A stretch of 64,000 nt of DNA. Origin: Bacillus sp. FJAT-29937 (lineage in GTDB: Bacteria > Bacillota > Bacilli > Bacillales > Cytobacillaceae). A program made the position numbers and the translations under genes. Below the pieces are notes generated by a model, which was given only the letters and a program-made list of their open reading frames with translations, was not told the origin of the DNA and ran no database searches. Positions 53,770 to 62,840 of this stretch are shown here, one piece after another; positions within the stretch are counted from its first letter, which is position 1; the number at the start of each line of letters is the position of its first letter. The stretch covers positions 688,969 through 752,968 of the forward strand of contig NZ_LMAS01000001.1 in the NCBI RefSeq assembly GCF_001509555.1, read 5' to 3'.

Positions 53770-55167
53770 TCAATTTTCCCATGGCTCAAATGAAAATGGA
53801 ATTCCGATTATTTGTGCGGTTAGATCATCATAGGAAACTAAATCTTTTTTTGACAACTCTTTTAAAGACCGTTTTCCCATAGCCCTTAATGCCATTTTCA
53901 TTTCCTCGGTACTGGCTGTAAGGAATTTCTCAGCAGCTTGAACGCCATCTTCAATCTTAAATTGATCCTTGAACTTGCCGTCATTCCAAACAACTTGGGT
54001 AGGCGGTTCGAAGGGAACGGCATTCAAAATTTGATTATGAGCAACAGTGAACAACATGACAGATCCTAAATAGACAGCATCAGCGCCGAGTGCAAGCATC
54101 TTCAAAAACTGGCCGGGTACAAAGAGCCCTCCAGAGGCTATTAAACTAATTTGTCCCTTTTTGTTTCTCTTTTCAAGGTGATTAGCAGCCCTTACAATTG
54201 CATGCAAAGTAGGTATGCCAAAATCATCAGATAAAATTGGCGGTGCCCCATGAGTCGCCCCTTGTCCTCCATCAATCGCAATAAAGTCAACGTCCATTTC
54301 TATTAAATGATCAATATCTTCTTCAATTTTGCCGCCTGCACCCATTTTTACACCGATTGGAACGCCGCCGGTTAATTTACGCAATTCCTTTACAAGCTGT
54401 TTAAGGTCGTCCAGTGTTTGATTTTCAAAAAAGTTTTCATAAATAACAGCCTCTTCATTTTCCGTCAATCCCATTAATTCAATAGCACGAGGAGATAAAT
54501 TATTCGGTGATATTTTTCCGCCCATAGCGAATAGCGCACCTTGGCCCAATTTAATCTCAATCATATTAGCACGCTTCAAAATTTTTTTATCTTTTGACCA
54601 TTCTGTTTTTGAAAACTGCAGAATGTATTTTCCTGCTTTATCTACTTCTTCTGGCAGAATTGGTCCTTCTCCAGAATTAATCGCGGTTCCGACATTTTTG
54701 GCTGCTTCCGCTAAAGATATTCGTACTTGTTCACTAAGTGCGATTCCGTAAGCCATTCCGCTAATCATTAGGGGGATTTCAATTTTCAATGGTTTTTTTG
54801 CTTTAGGTCCAATCGTTACTTGAACATCTACTTCCTCTTCACCATCAACCGGAAATGGAGATGTTTGTGCAGGAATAAAGGTAAACGGCTCTAAATGAGG
54901 CCATTTTTTCGAGGAACCAAGCGGTCGGTGTAAGATATCACCCGATTCCGCACGCAAACTATTTTCCAGCACATTTTGAATCCCCATATGCCTAAACCCA
55001 GGTAACATTTCAATAATATTTTCTTGATAGCTATCCGTTAACACAATTTTGCCTATTTTCTTTACCATCCGTTTCATTAGCCAACGCCAACCGAAAAGGA
55101 TAAATACAAAAAAGACAAAAACAATTGCTATCATAGCAAAAATAATTAAAGTTAATATATTCGACAT
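53770..55167 (-). CDS. FMN-binding glutamate synthase-like protein (YerD type), copy 2
   Basis: 465 aa with the same architecture: N-terminal membrane helix, then the FMN barrel with INSGEGPILPEE, GQGALFAMGGKI and IDGGQGATHGAP. It also has no cysteine. The two copies are 21 bp apart and differ most in the membrane helix and around GRKIPPEEIMGRAREIM versus GGKISPNNLSPRAIELM, so they may have separate substrates. Start ATG at 55167. Confidence 0.88.
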   Translation of the reverse strand: MSNILTLIIFAMIAIVFVFFVFILFGWRWLMKRMVKKIGKIVLTDSYQENIIEMLPGFRHMGIQNVLENSLRAESGDILHRPLGSSKKWPHLEPFTFIPAQTSPFPVDGEEEVDVQVTIGPKAKKPLKIEIPLMISGMAYGIALSEQVRISLAEAAKNVGTAINSGEGPILPEEVDKAGKYILQFSKTEWSKDKKILKRANMIEIKLGQGALFAMGGKISPNNLSPRAIELMGLTENEEAVIYENFFENQTLDDLKQLVKELRKLTGGVPIGVKMGAGGKIEEDIDHLIEMDVDFIAIDGGQGATHGAPPILSDDFGIPTLHAIVRAANHLEKRNKKGQISLIASGGLFVPGQFLKMLALGADAVYLGSVMLFTVAHNQILNAVPFEPPTQVVWNDGKFKDQFKIEDGVQAAEKFLTASTEEMKMALRAMGKRSLKELSKKDLVSYDDLTAQIIGIPFSFEPWEN

Positions 55168-55305
55168 TTTCCTACTCCAAAGTCATAAAAAAATCCATTT
55201 AGTATGTCCTAGTATTTCCAATATAGGTAAATAATATGTTTCATTGCATGAAAACTTTCCTTGCAGAAAAGACTAAGAAGAAAATTTGTCAATTGGAGAA
55301 TTTGT

Positions 55306-56043
55306 ATGAAGTTAATTAATGATACTTTCCACAGACCTTTTCCATTGCCTTCAAAAAATTGGATTATGCGGCAGACTTGGAGAAACCTATTATTTATTCA
55401 TTGGCCAATTCCATCTGAAATATTGCGAAAGCATATTCCTTCATCGTTAGAAATTGACACCTTTAATGGATCTGCTTGGTTAGGGATCATCGTTTTTTTG
55501 ATGGATGGCATTTATCCTCGAGGATTATCCAACCTATCCATCCTGCCTAAATTTCAAGAAGTGAATGTACGAACATATGTAAAGTGTAATGGAAAAAGCG
55601 GTATTTATTTTCTTTCCCTAGATGTGTGCGACTGGGCCTCCTATACAATAGCAAAAAGATGGCTTCGTCTGCCTTATCATTCTTCACAAATTTCAATCGA
55701 AAAAAAGGGTAAAAACTTTCATTTTGAAAGCATCCGTAAAAGAAATACCGAAATCACGCTTGACGGAATATACACACCACTTGAAGAGGTATATTTGCCT
55801 AATGAGGGGACACTTGATCATTTTCTTACTGAACGCTATTGTTTTTTTAGTTCAAGTAATGGCACCCATACATATTGTTTGGAAATTCACCATCAGCCAT
55901 GGAAGCTGCAAAAAGCGGAACTCGAAATAAATCATAACACCCTGTTTGCTCCATTAAATATAGACGTTAGCGAAGTTCGCCCGATCTCACACTATTCTAT
56001 AGGAACAGATTCTCTTATATGGAATATTAAAAAATTCAAATGA
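55306..56043 (+). CDS. DUF2071 (YqjF-like) protein
   Basis: 245 aa, soluble. MRQTWRNLLFIHWPIPSEILRKHIPSSLEIDTFNGSAWLGIIVF and FQEVNVRTYVKCNGKSGIYFLSLD are the typical YqjF/DUF2071 blocks, related to acetoacetate-decarboxylase-like beta-barrel proteins. The function is unknown. The start is ATG at 55306, eight bases after TTGGAG; the longer frame to 55261 lacks a binding site. It is divergent from the YerD-type pair. Confidence 0.87.
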   Translation: MKLINDTFHRPFPLPSKNWIMRQTWRNLLFIHWPIPSEILRKHIPSSLEIDTFNGSAWLGIIVFLMDGIYPRGLSNLSILPKFQEVNVRTYVKCNGKSGIYFLSLDVCDWASYTIAKRWLRLPYHSSQISIEKKGKNFHFESIRKRNTEITLDGIYTPLEEVYLPNEGTLDHFLTERYCFFSSSNGTHTYCLEIHHQPWKLQKAELEINHNTLFAPLNIDVSEVRPISHYSIGTDSLIWNIKKFK

Positions 56044-56074
56044 CTGTTTAATGTAATAATCTGATAACAAATAA

Positions 56075-56104
56075 AGACCTTCTGAATCTAGTTCGAGAAG
56101 GTCT
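56075..56104. terminator. Bidirectional terminator after the DUF2071 gene
   Basis: AGACCTTCT and AGAAGGTCT are perfect 9-base arms over GAATCTAGTTCG; T run modest. Confidence 0.72.
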
Positions 56105-56111
56105 AATATGA

Positions 56112-57251
56112 TTACCATTGTTCTTTATCTGCCTCTAATAAAAGATTCGTTAAAATCTTAGCACCATAAATGAGTGCTTCTTTGTTAAAAGACATCTTAG
56201 GATGGTGAAGTCCTGGCTTTAAGTCGCAGCCTAAACCAATCATCGTAGCTGAAATATCCAGTTTTTTCAATGTGTAGAAGTGAAAATCCTCCGCTCCAGG
56301 GGAAGGACATTCTTGAACAAAGTTTTCTTCACCAAGGATCGATGTGATGGCTTTTTCCCCTAAATCCATCGCTTTAAAATTGCGTACGGCTGCAGGCGAA
56401 TATTCACCAAGAGTAAATTCAATCTCTGTTTCAGTTAGTTCAGCAATTTTTTGAATCGTGCTCTCTGCTTTCTTAATTAACTTGTCCATCGTTTCATTCG
56501 TCTCTGCTCTTAAGTCGAATGTAAATTGAACTTTTTCCGGAATTAAATTCGAAGCCTCTCCGCCATGTAATTCCGTTATTTTAATAGAGTATTTATGCGC
56601 ATCCTTCAAATTGATCTGGCGAATGGCATGAATTAAGAAGGCAGCTGCTTCAATTGGATTATTTCCTTCCTCTGGTCTTGCTGCATGGGCAGGCACACCA
56701 TGAATCACTCCATGTATACTGGCAGTAGACCCGTGAAGAATGACAGGAGCAGCCTTTTGAAAAGGAATTTCTATAGCTGGGCGAACATGAATCCCGCCAA
56801 GGAATTTAACTTTTTTTAATGCACCGGCTTCAATCATTTTCAATGCACCCTCAGCCTTCTCCTCTGCAGGCTGAAATATAAACCGAATCGTATGTTTAAA
56901 GGATTGCCCTGATTCCGCTAAAGCAAGAGCGGCGTATAGCACCATCGTACTGTGTCCATCATGACCGCAAGAATGATTAGCGCGAACCTCGCCATCTACT
57001 TCCTGGATTAGTGCATCCATGTCTGCTCGAAGCGCAATAACATCCTCTGACTCCCCTACAATTTCTGTGACTAGTCCAAAATGGTCTTCAAACGTTTTAA
57101 CTTTGAATCCCGCATATTCAAGTTTTTCACGAATATAAGCAGAAGTTTTTTCCTCTTTCCAGCTTGGCTCTGCAAGCTGATGAAGTTCTTGATAAGTTTG
57201 GAGTATTTCTTCGCGATTTTGTTCAATTAACTGAGTAGGATCTTTCTTCAT
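56112..57251 (-). CDS. M20 family amidohydrolase (YhaA-like)
   Basis: 379-aa M20D peptidase-type enzyme of the N-acyl-amino-acid/hippurate hydrolase group. Metal-site residues are seen in LRADMDALIQE, ANHSCGHDGHSTM, FIFQPAEEKAEG and PSPGAEDFHFY. It should hydrolyse N-acylated amino acids or similar amides in the cytosol. The closest B. subtilis match by eye is YhaA; exact substrate unknown. ATG at 57251, with AAGGAG upstream. It is divergent from pepT. Confidence 0.9.
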   Translation of the reverse strand: MKKDPTQLIEQNREEILQTYQELHQLAEPSWKEEKTSAYIREKLEYAGFKVKTFEDHFGLVTEIVGESEDVIALRADMDALIQEVDGEVRANHSCGHDGHSTMVLYAALALAESGQSFKHTIRFIFQPAEEKAEGALKMIEAGALKKVKFLGGIHVRPAIEIPFQKAAPVILHGSTASIHGVIHGVPAHAARPEEGNNPIEAAAFLIHAIRQINLKDAHKYSIKITELHGGEASNLIPEKVQFTFDLRAETNETMDKLIKKAESTIQKIAELTETEIEFTLGEYSPAAVRNFKAMDLGEKAITSILGEENFVQECPSPGAEDFHFYTLKKLDISATMIGLGCDLKPGLHHPKMSFNKEALIYGAKILTNLLLEADKEQW

Positions 57252-57410
57252 TATGTAAATCTCCTTTTTTAGTATAAATTGAAATATTCAATCATTATAC
57301 ACTAATTATTTTTAGATTTGGTCAAATTTCAATATAAAGCTGTCTATCTTATACTTTTATAGATTGGAGTGATAAAATGGTAATAGTACGATACAAAGGA
57401 GTTGTTGAGA

Positions 57411-58652
57411 TTGAAAAGTGATATCATTAAAAGATTTACTACATATGTGAAAATTGATACACAATCGAATGAAGCGAATGAAACATGCCCTTCCACACAA
57501 GGTCAGCTAACCTTGGCGAATTTATTAGTCGAAGAATTAAAGTCAATCGGAATGGAAGAAGTATCGATTGATGAGAATGGATATGTAATGGCGACTTTGC
57601 CCGCCAATACAGATAAGTCAGTGCCTACAATTGGATTTTTAGCTCATCTGGATACAGCAACTGATTTTACCGGAGCAAATGTCAAACCGCAAATTCACGA
57701 GAGTTATGACGGGAACGATATTATCTTAAATAAAGATTTACAAATTGTTCTCTCACCTAAGGATTTCCCAAGCTTAAACCAATATAAAGGTCATACTTTA
57801 ATTACAACAGATGGAACTACTCTTCTTGGTGCTGATAATAAGGCGGGAATTGCTGAAATTATGACGGCAATGGAATACTTCATTCAACATCCAGAAATAA
57901 AGCACGGCAAAATCAGAGTAGCTTTTACCCCTGATGAGGAAATTGGCAGAGGCCCTCATAAGTTTGATGTGGCAGCCTTCAATGCAAAATATGCTTATAC
58001 AGTAGACGGAGGGCCTCTTGGGGAACTCGAGTATGAAAGCTTCAATGCTGCAGCTGCAAAAGTGACGATTAAAGGAAATAATATTCACCCTGGCACGGCT
58101 AAAGGGAAAATGGTGAACTCAACAAAAATAGCAATGCAATTCAACTCGAAGCTTCCGGTTAACGAGGCGCCTGAATTTACTGAAGGGTATGAAGGTTTCT
58201 ACCATCTTCTTTCATTTAATGGAGATGTGGAAGAAACGAAGCTAAGCTATATTATACGTGATTTTGATAAGGATAAATTCAATGCAAGAAAAGCAAAAAT
58301 GGAAGCCATCGTTCAGGAGTTAAAGCAAAAATATGGACAAGACAAAATCCTTCTTGAAATGAAGGACCAGTATTATAATATGAAGGAAAAAATCGAACCT
58401 GTTAAAGGAATCGTTGATATTGCACACGAAGCAATGGAAATGCTGGACATTGCCCCAATTGTAAAACCAATCCGCGGCGGCACCGATGGCTCACAGCTTT
58501 CCTATATGGGATTGCCAACACCTAATATTTTTACTGGCGGGGAAAACTATCACGGGAAATTTGAGTATATTTCCGTTGATAATATGGAAAAAGCGGTCAA
58601 TACAATTGTGAATATTATTAAGCTATTTGAGGAAAAGGGAGAAAATTTATAG
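57411..58652 (+). CDS. pepT: Peptidase T (tripeptide aminopeptidase)
   Basis: 413-aa M20B zinc peptidase that removes the N-terminal residue of tripeptides. [38 protein letters not shown] and [24 protein letters not shown] give the metal and active-site residues. The start is TTG at 57411, nine bases after AAAGGAG, giving [19 protein letters not shown]; an earlier TTG at 57402 is too near the binding site. Confidence 0.95.
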   Translation: MKSDIIKRFTTYVKIDTQSNEANETCPSTQGQLTLANLLVEELKSIGMEEVSIDENGYVMATLPANTDKSVPTIGFLAHLDTATDFTGANVKPQIHESYDGNDIILNKDLQIVLSPKDFPSLNQYKGHTLITTDGTTLLGADNKAGIAEIMTAMEYFIQHPEIKHGKIRVAFTPDEEIGRGPHKFDVAAFNAKYAYTVDGGPLGELEYESFNAAAAKVTIKGNNIHPGTAKGKMVNSTKIAMQFNSKLPVNEAPEFTEGYEGFYHLLSFNGDVEETKLSYIIRDFDKDKFNARKAKMEAIVQELKQKYGQDKILLEMKDQYYNMKEKIEPVKGIVDIAHEAMEMLDIAPIVKPIRGGTDGSQLSYMGLPTPNIFTGGENYHGKFEYISVDNMEKAVNTIVNIIKLFEEKGENL

Positions 58653-58660
58653 AAAAATAA

Positions 58661-58704
58661 AATGAAGCTGCTAACCGTGATGGTTTTGGCAGCTTCATTT
58701 TTTT
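58661..58704. terminator. Bidirectional terminator between pepT and ndh
   Basis: AATGAAGCTGC and GCAGCTTCATT are perfect 11-base arms with inner AACC/GGTT pairing and a T7 tract. Confidence 0.88.
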
Positions 58705-58712
58705 AATTTGCC

Positions 58713-59894
58713 TTAGTATGCTAATGCGTACAAAGCTTTAATATGTGAATAGTAGCGAACATTACTTGCTTCCTTCATGAGAGAAGCAGGAAGTCCTTTA
58801 AGGGATGTTTCGTTTGCACCAATTGTGGCTACAGCATCTTTACGGCCAAGGCTTGCAAGGGTGCCTGAATTTACTGGAGCAAATGAATCAAATGTCTTGT
58901 CTTTAAGAAGTGCGAATAAATTATAACCAACAAGTTCCCCCATTTGCCATGCATTTTGTGCGGTTGGCGCATATGGACGGCCGCCTTCTGCTGGGAAGGC
59001 AACTGCGCTGTCACCAACAACAAATACATCAGGATGAGAAGAAGATTGAAGATATTCATTAACAGTTGCACGTCCGCGATCACATGCAAGCCCTGACTGT
59101 TCAACAATCGGAAGTGCTTGGATGCCGCCAGTCCATACAAATGTATTGGCTGTAATTTTTGAACCGTCTTTAAGGTCGATTTCATTTCCATTAACATTCG
59201 TTACAGGAAGACCTGTCAAGAATTCTACACCGCGAGCTTCAAGACTTGCAGTAGCGCGTTCGATTAAGTGATCAGGTAAAACCGGAAGAATTTTTGGACC
59301 AGCTTCTACAAGCTTGATTTTCAATTCTTTTGGATCTACGCCATATTTTTTTGCAACTTTTGGCATATTGTCAACGATTTCACCAACTAGCTCAACCCCA
59401 GTTAAGCCGCCGCCGCCAATTACAATCGTTGCATCCGCTTCATTTCTAGTTTTGCTGTATTCTTCAATTTTTCCAACAATATGATTGTAAATGTTATTAG
59501 CATCTTCGACAGATTTTAATACCATGCTGTTTTCCTCTAATCCAGGAATACCGAAGTAACCAGTTTTGCTTCCTAGAGCAACAACAAGTACGTCATATTT
59601 TAATGTGGAACCATCATCAAGCTTTACAGCCTTTTCATCAGCAGAGAAAGAGTCAACCTTTGCGATTTTTAAGTTAATATCCTTGCCTTTGAAAAGCTTT
59701 TCTAATGGCATAGAAATAGCCTTTTCTGCAATTGTTCCCCCTGCAAGACGGTGCAGTTCAGTAATAATTTGGTGTGTTGGATATTGATTTACTACAGTAA
59801 CATAGGCTTCTTCACTATTTAAGTATTTGCGAGCAGTTAAAGCTGAAAGAACTCCGCCATATCCCGCCCCTAAGATCACAATATGTTTTGACAT
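58713..59894 (-). CDS. ndh: Type II NADH dehydrogenase Ndh (YjlD)
   Basis: 393-aa membrane-associated FAD enzyme that passes electrons from NADH to menaquinone without pumping. It has FAD motif VILGAGYGGVLSALTARK, NADH motif IVIGGGGLTGVELVGEI, the quinone-site AQNAWQMGELVG and a C-terminal amphipathic stretch. Very close to B. subtilis Ndh (YjlD), and located behind yjlC as there. Transcription should be Rex-controlled. Confidence 0.96.
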   Translation of the reverse strand: MSKHIVILGAGYGGVLSALTARKYLNSEEAYVTVVNQYPTHQIITELHRLAGGTIAEKAISMPLEKLFKGKDINLKIAKVDSFSADEKAVKLDDGSTLKYDVLVVALGSKTGYFGIPGLEENSMVLKSVEDANNIYNHIVGKIEEYSKTRNEADATIVIGGGGLTGVELVGEIVDNMPKVAKKYGVDPKELKIKLVEAGPKILPVLPDHLIERATASLEARGVEFLTGLPVTNVNGNEIDLKDGSKITANTFVWTGGIQALPIVEQSGLACDRGRATVNEYLQSSSHPDVFVVGDSAVAFPAEGGRPYAPTAQNAWQMGELVGYNLFALLKDKTFDSFAPVNSGTLASLGRKDAVATIGANETSLKGLPASLMKEASNVRYYSHIKALYALAY

Positions 59895-59933
59895 GTATCA
59901 TCCCGTCCTTACTAGTTGTATTAAAAGAACTTA

Positions 59934-60368
59934 TTATTGTTGGCTATTCTTTTCTCCAGAGATTTGAAGATAAGCATTAACGAAACGGAAAAGCTTTTGG
60001 GCTTGAGGGTCTTTTAGCATTTTTAATACGCCAAATAAACCGATCACTTCATGGCTTTCATCCGCACGATCTTTTGCTTCAATAGCAGTAGCTGCAATAC
60101 TTTTAACAGTGTCCTTAACTGGGCCTGCCATTTCAGCGATTGCACTTACTGTATCATTCTTTAATACATCGTCAGTTGCCACTGATTGAGCGAAGTCATA
60201 TGATTTAGTTAAAATATTTACTAGCTCTGTTAGCTTCGGCAGCTGCTCTACTAATGTTGTTAAGGATTCCTGTACCTCAGGTTTTAAAAGCTGATCAAGA
60301 ATATCAAGTTTTTCCTGATACGACACAAGTTCTTGTTCAGGTTTTGGTTGTGTAAGCGTTGCAGTCAT
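59934..60368 (-). CDS. yjlC: YjlC, DUF1641 protein
   Basis: 144 aa helical protein with ESLTTLVEQLPKLTELVNIL and VIGLFGVLKMLKDPQAQKLFRFVNAYLQ, the DUF1641 region. Role unknown; the gene is always seen before ndh in Bacillus. ATG at 60368 behind AAAGGGG. First gene of yjlC-ndh. Confidence 0.92.
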   Translation of the reverse strand: MTATLTQPKPEQELVSYQEKLDILDQLLKPEVQESLTTLVEQLPKLTELVNILTKSYDFAQSVATDDVLKNDTVSAIAEMAGPVKDTVKSIAATAIEAKDRADESHEVIGLFGVLKMLKDPQAQKLFRFVNAYLQISGEKNSQQ

Positions 60369-60889
60369 GTCACTACCCCTTTACAATATAAATGTTTTTT
60401 CAATAAACTGAAGGAAATTTTTGTCTTGTGTGACATTTCACAAAGAAAATCAATAGTATCTTTTTCATTACGATAAAATAGTCATCCTGTTACTAAAGAC
60501 TAAAGGTAAATCCTTCAATCATCCCAAAACTACTATACGACTTATTTTGAATAATATCAATTACAATTTTTGAATATATTCGTAGCTTAAATGTTATTTA
60601 CAGGTGGAATATGAACAAAGTTAAAGGCTGCATTCCTCAAATTGGAATATCAGCCCCTATACATTAAGCTTTATTTACTAACTTGATTTACACGTGAGTG
60701 CTTTGATATCAAACTTTTCTTAATCTGTTACCCTGCAAAAGGATTCAACACATAATAAATAAAATATCTAAACTAAGACACTACTGCTTGAATTTCTGGT
60801 AAAAAAGCTTTAATCTTTTTCAAGAATTACAGCCTCTGATGAAAAAAGTTTATTCGAGTCAACTAATATTAGTTTACTTGTCATTCAAA
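60369..60889. other. 521-bp gap between the FAH gene and yjlC
   Basis: It holds the Rex box near its left end. A stem GGCTG-ATTCC / GGAAT-CAGCC near 60626-60656 has no T run. A 16-codon TTG frame near 60780-60830 is too short to support. Otherwise AT-rich and apparently non-coding. Confidence 0.5.
60426..60443 (-). promoter_or_regulatory. Rex operator of yjlC-ndh
   Basis: TTGTGTGACATTTCACAA keeps both TTGTG and CACAA arms of the Rex consensus with correct 8-bp centre. B. subtilis yjlC-ndh is Rex-repressed at high NAD+/NADH, so the same loop is expected. Confidence 0.8.
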
Positions 60890-61798
60890 CTAGATTGTCC
60901 CTGACCCCTCTTCCGACCTAAAAAAATTTGTTAGAATGCCTAATCTTTCAATTTTCACAGTTACTTTGTCCCCATCCTGTAACCACACTCTATCCACTTC
61001 AGGGAGCCCCATTATTACACCTTCTGGAGTTCCAGTTAGAATAATATCTCCAGGCTGTAAAGTTAAATGTTCAGAAACATAACTAATAATCTCTTCACAG
61101 TTAAAAATCATATCTGAAGTATTTGAATCCTGACGAATTACTCCATTTACAATAGACATAATTCTTAAATCATTCGGATTTTCGATTTCTTCTTTACTTA
61201 CCAAATTTGGACCAATTGGACAAAAACCATCACAAGATTTCCCCAAAAGCCATTGCGAACTTTTTGATTGCAAATCACGAGCAGACACATCATTCGCTGC
61301 ACAATAACCATATACTACAGATAGTGCATTTTCCTTTTTAATTTTTTTCGCTTTTTTACCAATGACTATTACTAATTCCGCTTCATAGTCTACCTGAGAA
61401 GATACGCTTGGCAAGGTTATGTCTTTTCCATGAGCAGTTAGTGTATTATTAAATTTGCTAATCAAAATTGGCGCTTCAGGGATAGGTAAATTACACTCTG
61501 CTGCATGCTTTATATAATTCAATCCAATACAAATAATTTTATTAGGCTCAGGCACACAAGGACCATAGATTAACGAATCCTCCATAAGGAATAATGAATC
61601 ATTCATAAATGAAATTTCTATTAATCTCGAAAGAACTTTTTGCGCATGTTCTCCATGAGAGATAAGTTCTGTAACTGTTTTTGGCACATTATTAATGAAT
61701 GGATAGTTATTAGATGCTGCTTCTACGTCTAATATTCCCTTGGCTGTTTTTATACCTAAAGCTAATCGATCTTCTTTGAAAAAGGTTACAGATATCAT
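60890..61798 (-). CDS. Fumarylacetoacetate hydrolase family enzyme
   Basis: 302 aa. The N-terminal domain (residues 1-75) is followed by the FAH barrel: IICIGLNYIKHAAE, the metal-binding Glu pair in QVDYEAELVIVIG, the Asp in NDVSARDLQ and GDIILTGTPEGV. Members hydrolyse or decarboxylate acylpyruvates and related 2-oxo acids in aromatic-acid breakdown. Start ATG at 61798 after AAAGGAGGGGAG. With the neighbouring arylmalonate-decarboxylase-like and MFS genes it forms a small same-strand catabolic cluster. Confidence 0.9.
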   Translation of the reverse strand: MISVTFFKEDRLALGIKTAKGILDVEAASNNYPFINNVPKTVTELISHGEHAQKVLSRLIEISFMNDSLFLMEDSLIYGPCVPEPNKIICIGLNYIKHAAECNLPIPEAPILISKFNNTLTAHGKDITLPSVSSQVDYEAELVIVIGKKAKKIKKENALSVVYGYCAANDVSARDLQSKSSQWLLGKSCDGFCPIGPNLVSKEEIENPNDLRIMSIVNGVIRQDSNTSDMIFNCEEIISYVSEHLTLQPGDIILTGTPEGVIMGLPEVDRVWLQDGDKVTVKIERLGILTNFFRSEEGSGTI

Positions 61799-62028
61799 TG
61801 ACTCCCCTCCTTTATTAAACTTAAAGAACAAGGGCTATTTCCTCAGAAATCTTTATATAATTTTCATACGTGTTATAATTAAATTATGAATTCTGTACAA
61901 TGACAATTGCATACATGTAAGGGTTGGGATAGCTAATCTTCTATCCTGTAAAATGTATGGAGTCGTCAGAGAAGACGAAAATCACCGTACAGAATCATGA
62001 TAAATTTTTCAATCTTAGCAAATGAAGA

Positions 62029-62060
62029 GAGCATTGCAACCCCCCACAGGTTGAATGCTC
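62029..62060 (-). terminator. Stem-loop after the AMDase-like gene, possible terminator
   Basis: GAGCATT...AACC and GGTT...AATGCTC pair with a small bulge, but the T tract on the minus strand is weak. Confidence 0.5.
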
Positions 62061-62076
62061 ATCAAAAGATTTCTTA

Positions 62077-62820
62077 TTATCTGCTTACCTTTTCCCTTGA
62101 AAATACTTTTCCCCATCCTTTTACAGTCCTTGGGTCTACATCTACCATTTTTAAGCATTCCCACATAAGTACATTAATCGTGTCGTACATTGGAATATTA
62201 AATTTATCTTCATAATATTCAACTTTATCTACTGCAGGAAAATTTGTGCATACAACACTTAATGCATCAGCAGGGGAAGCAGTTACTGCTTGTATCATTT
62301 CTTCGATTCTGCCTTGATCTACTTGGCTAAAGGAACGATTTACTGTTTGGGAAAGTCCTTGAACATTAATCGTTTCAATATTGCAATGCTTTTTGTATTG
62401 TTCTGCAATTAATCTATTTATTTCTGGAATATATGGTGTTACAAGGTGCACAGTATTAATATTATGTTCTTTAAATGCTCTTACTTGGGATAACATGGAG
62501 GTTGTTGCCGGAATTCCTGTTCTTTTTGTAATCGCTTCACATAGTTCATGATCCATTTCGAAACCAAGCCATCCGCCTGACGTTCCATTCCAAGCTATTA
62601 AATCAACCTCTGCATGTGCCAGCAACTCAGCAGCCTGGAGCATAGGTTCAAAATTAAATTGACTCAATGCATCCTGCTCTAATGAGATTTTCGTAACCTC
62701 GAATCGGCCATAATGGCACGTAACCTCCGGAACATGATATAACATCTTTGAGCAAATTGGCTCTAGAACTGTGTTTGAAGAGGGAGTAAGCATTCCAATT
62801 TTTTTTGGTTCTTTTATCAT
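62077..62820 (-). CDS. Asp/Glu racemase-superfamily enzyme, arylmalonate decarboxylase-like
   Basis: 247 aa. GMLTPSSNTVLEP opens the family fold shared by maleate isomerase, Asp/Glu racemase and arylmalonate decarboxylase (AMDase). At the first active-site position, where maleate isomerases and racemases have Cys, this protein has Gly79 followed by Thr80-Ser81, as AMDase has Gly74-Thr75-Ser76. Tyr130 (TPY) and Cys191 (VVCTNF) match AMDase Tyr126 and Cys188. This favours decarboxylation of a substituted malonate over isomerisation. ATG at 62820 after AAGGAGG. Confidence 0.8.
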   Translation of the reverse strand: MIKEPKKIGMLTPSSNTVLEPICSKMLYHVPEVTCHYGRFEVTKISLEQDALSQFNFEPMLQAAELLAHAEVDLIAWNGTSGGWLGFEMDHELCEAITKRTGIPATTSMLSQVRAFKEHNINTVHLVTPYIPEINRLIAEQYKKHCNIETINVQGLSQTVNRSFSQVDQGRIEEMIQAVTASPADALSVVCTNFPAVDKVEYYEDKFNIPMYDTINVLMWECLKMVDVDPRTVKGWGKVFSREKVSR

Positions 62821-62840
62821 GATTATTCCTCCTTAAATAA

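Noticed and set aside
60780..60840. Short minus-strand frame with LKKIKAFLPEIQAVVS
   Set aside because: Only 16 codons with a TTG start and no clear homology; chance is likely.
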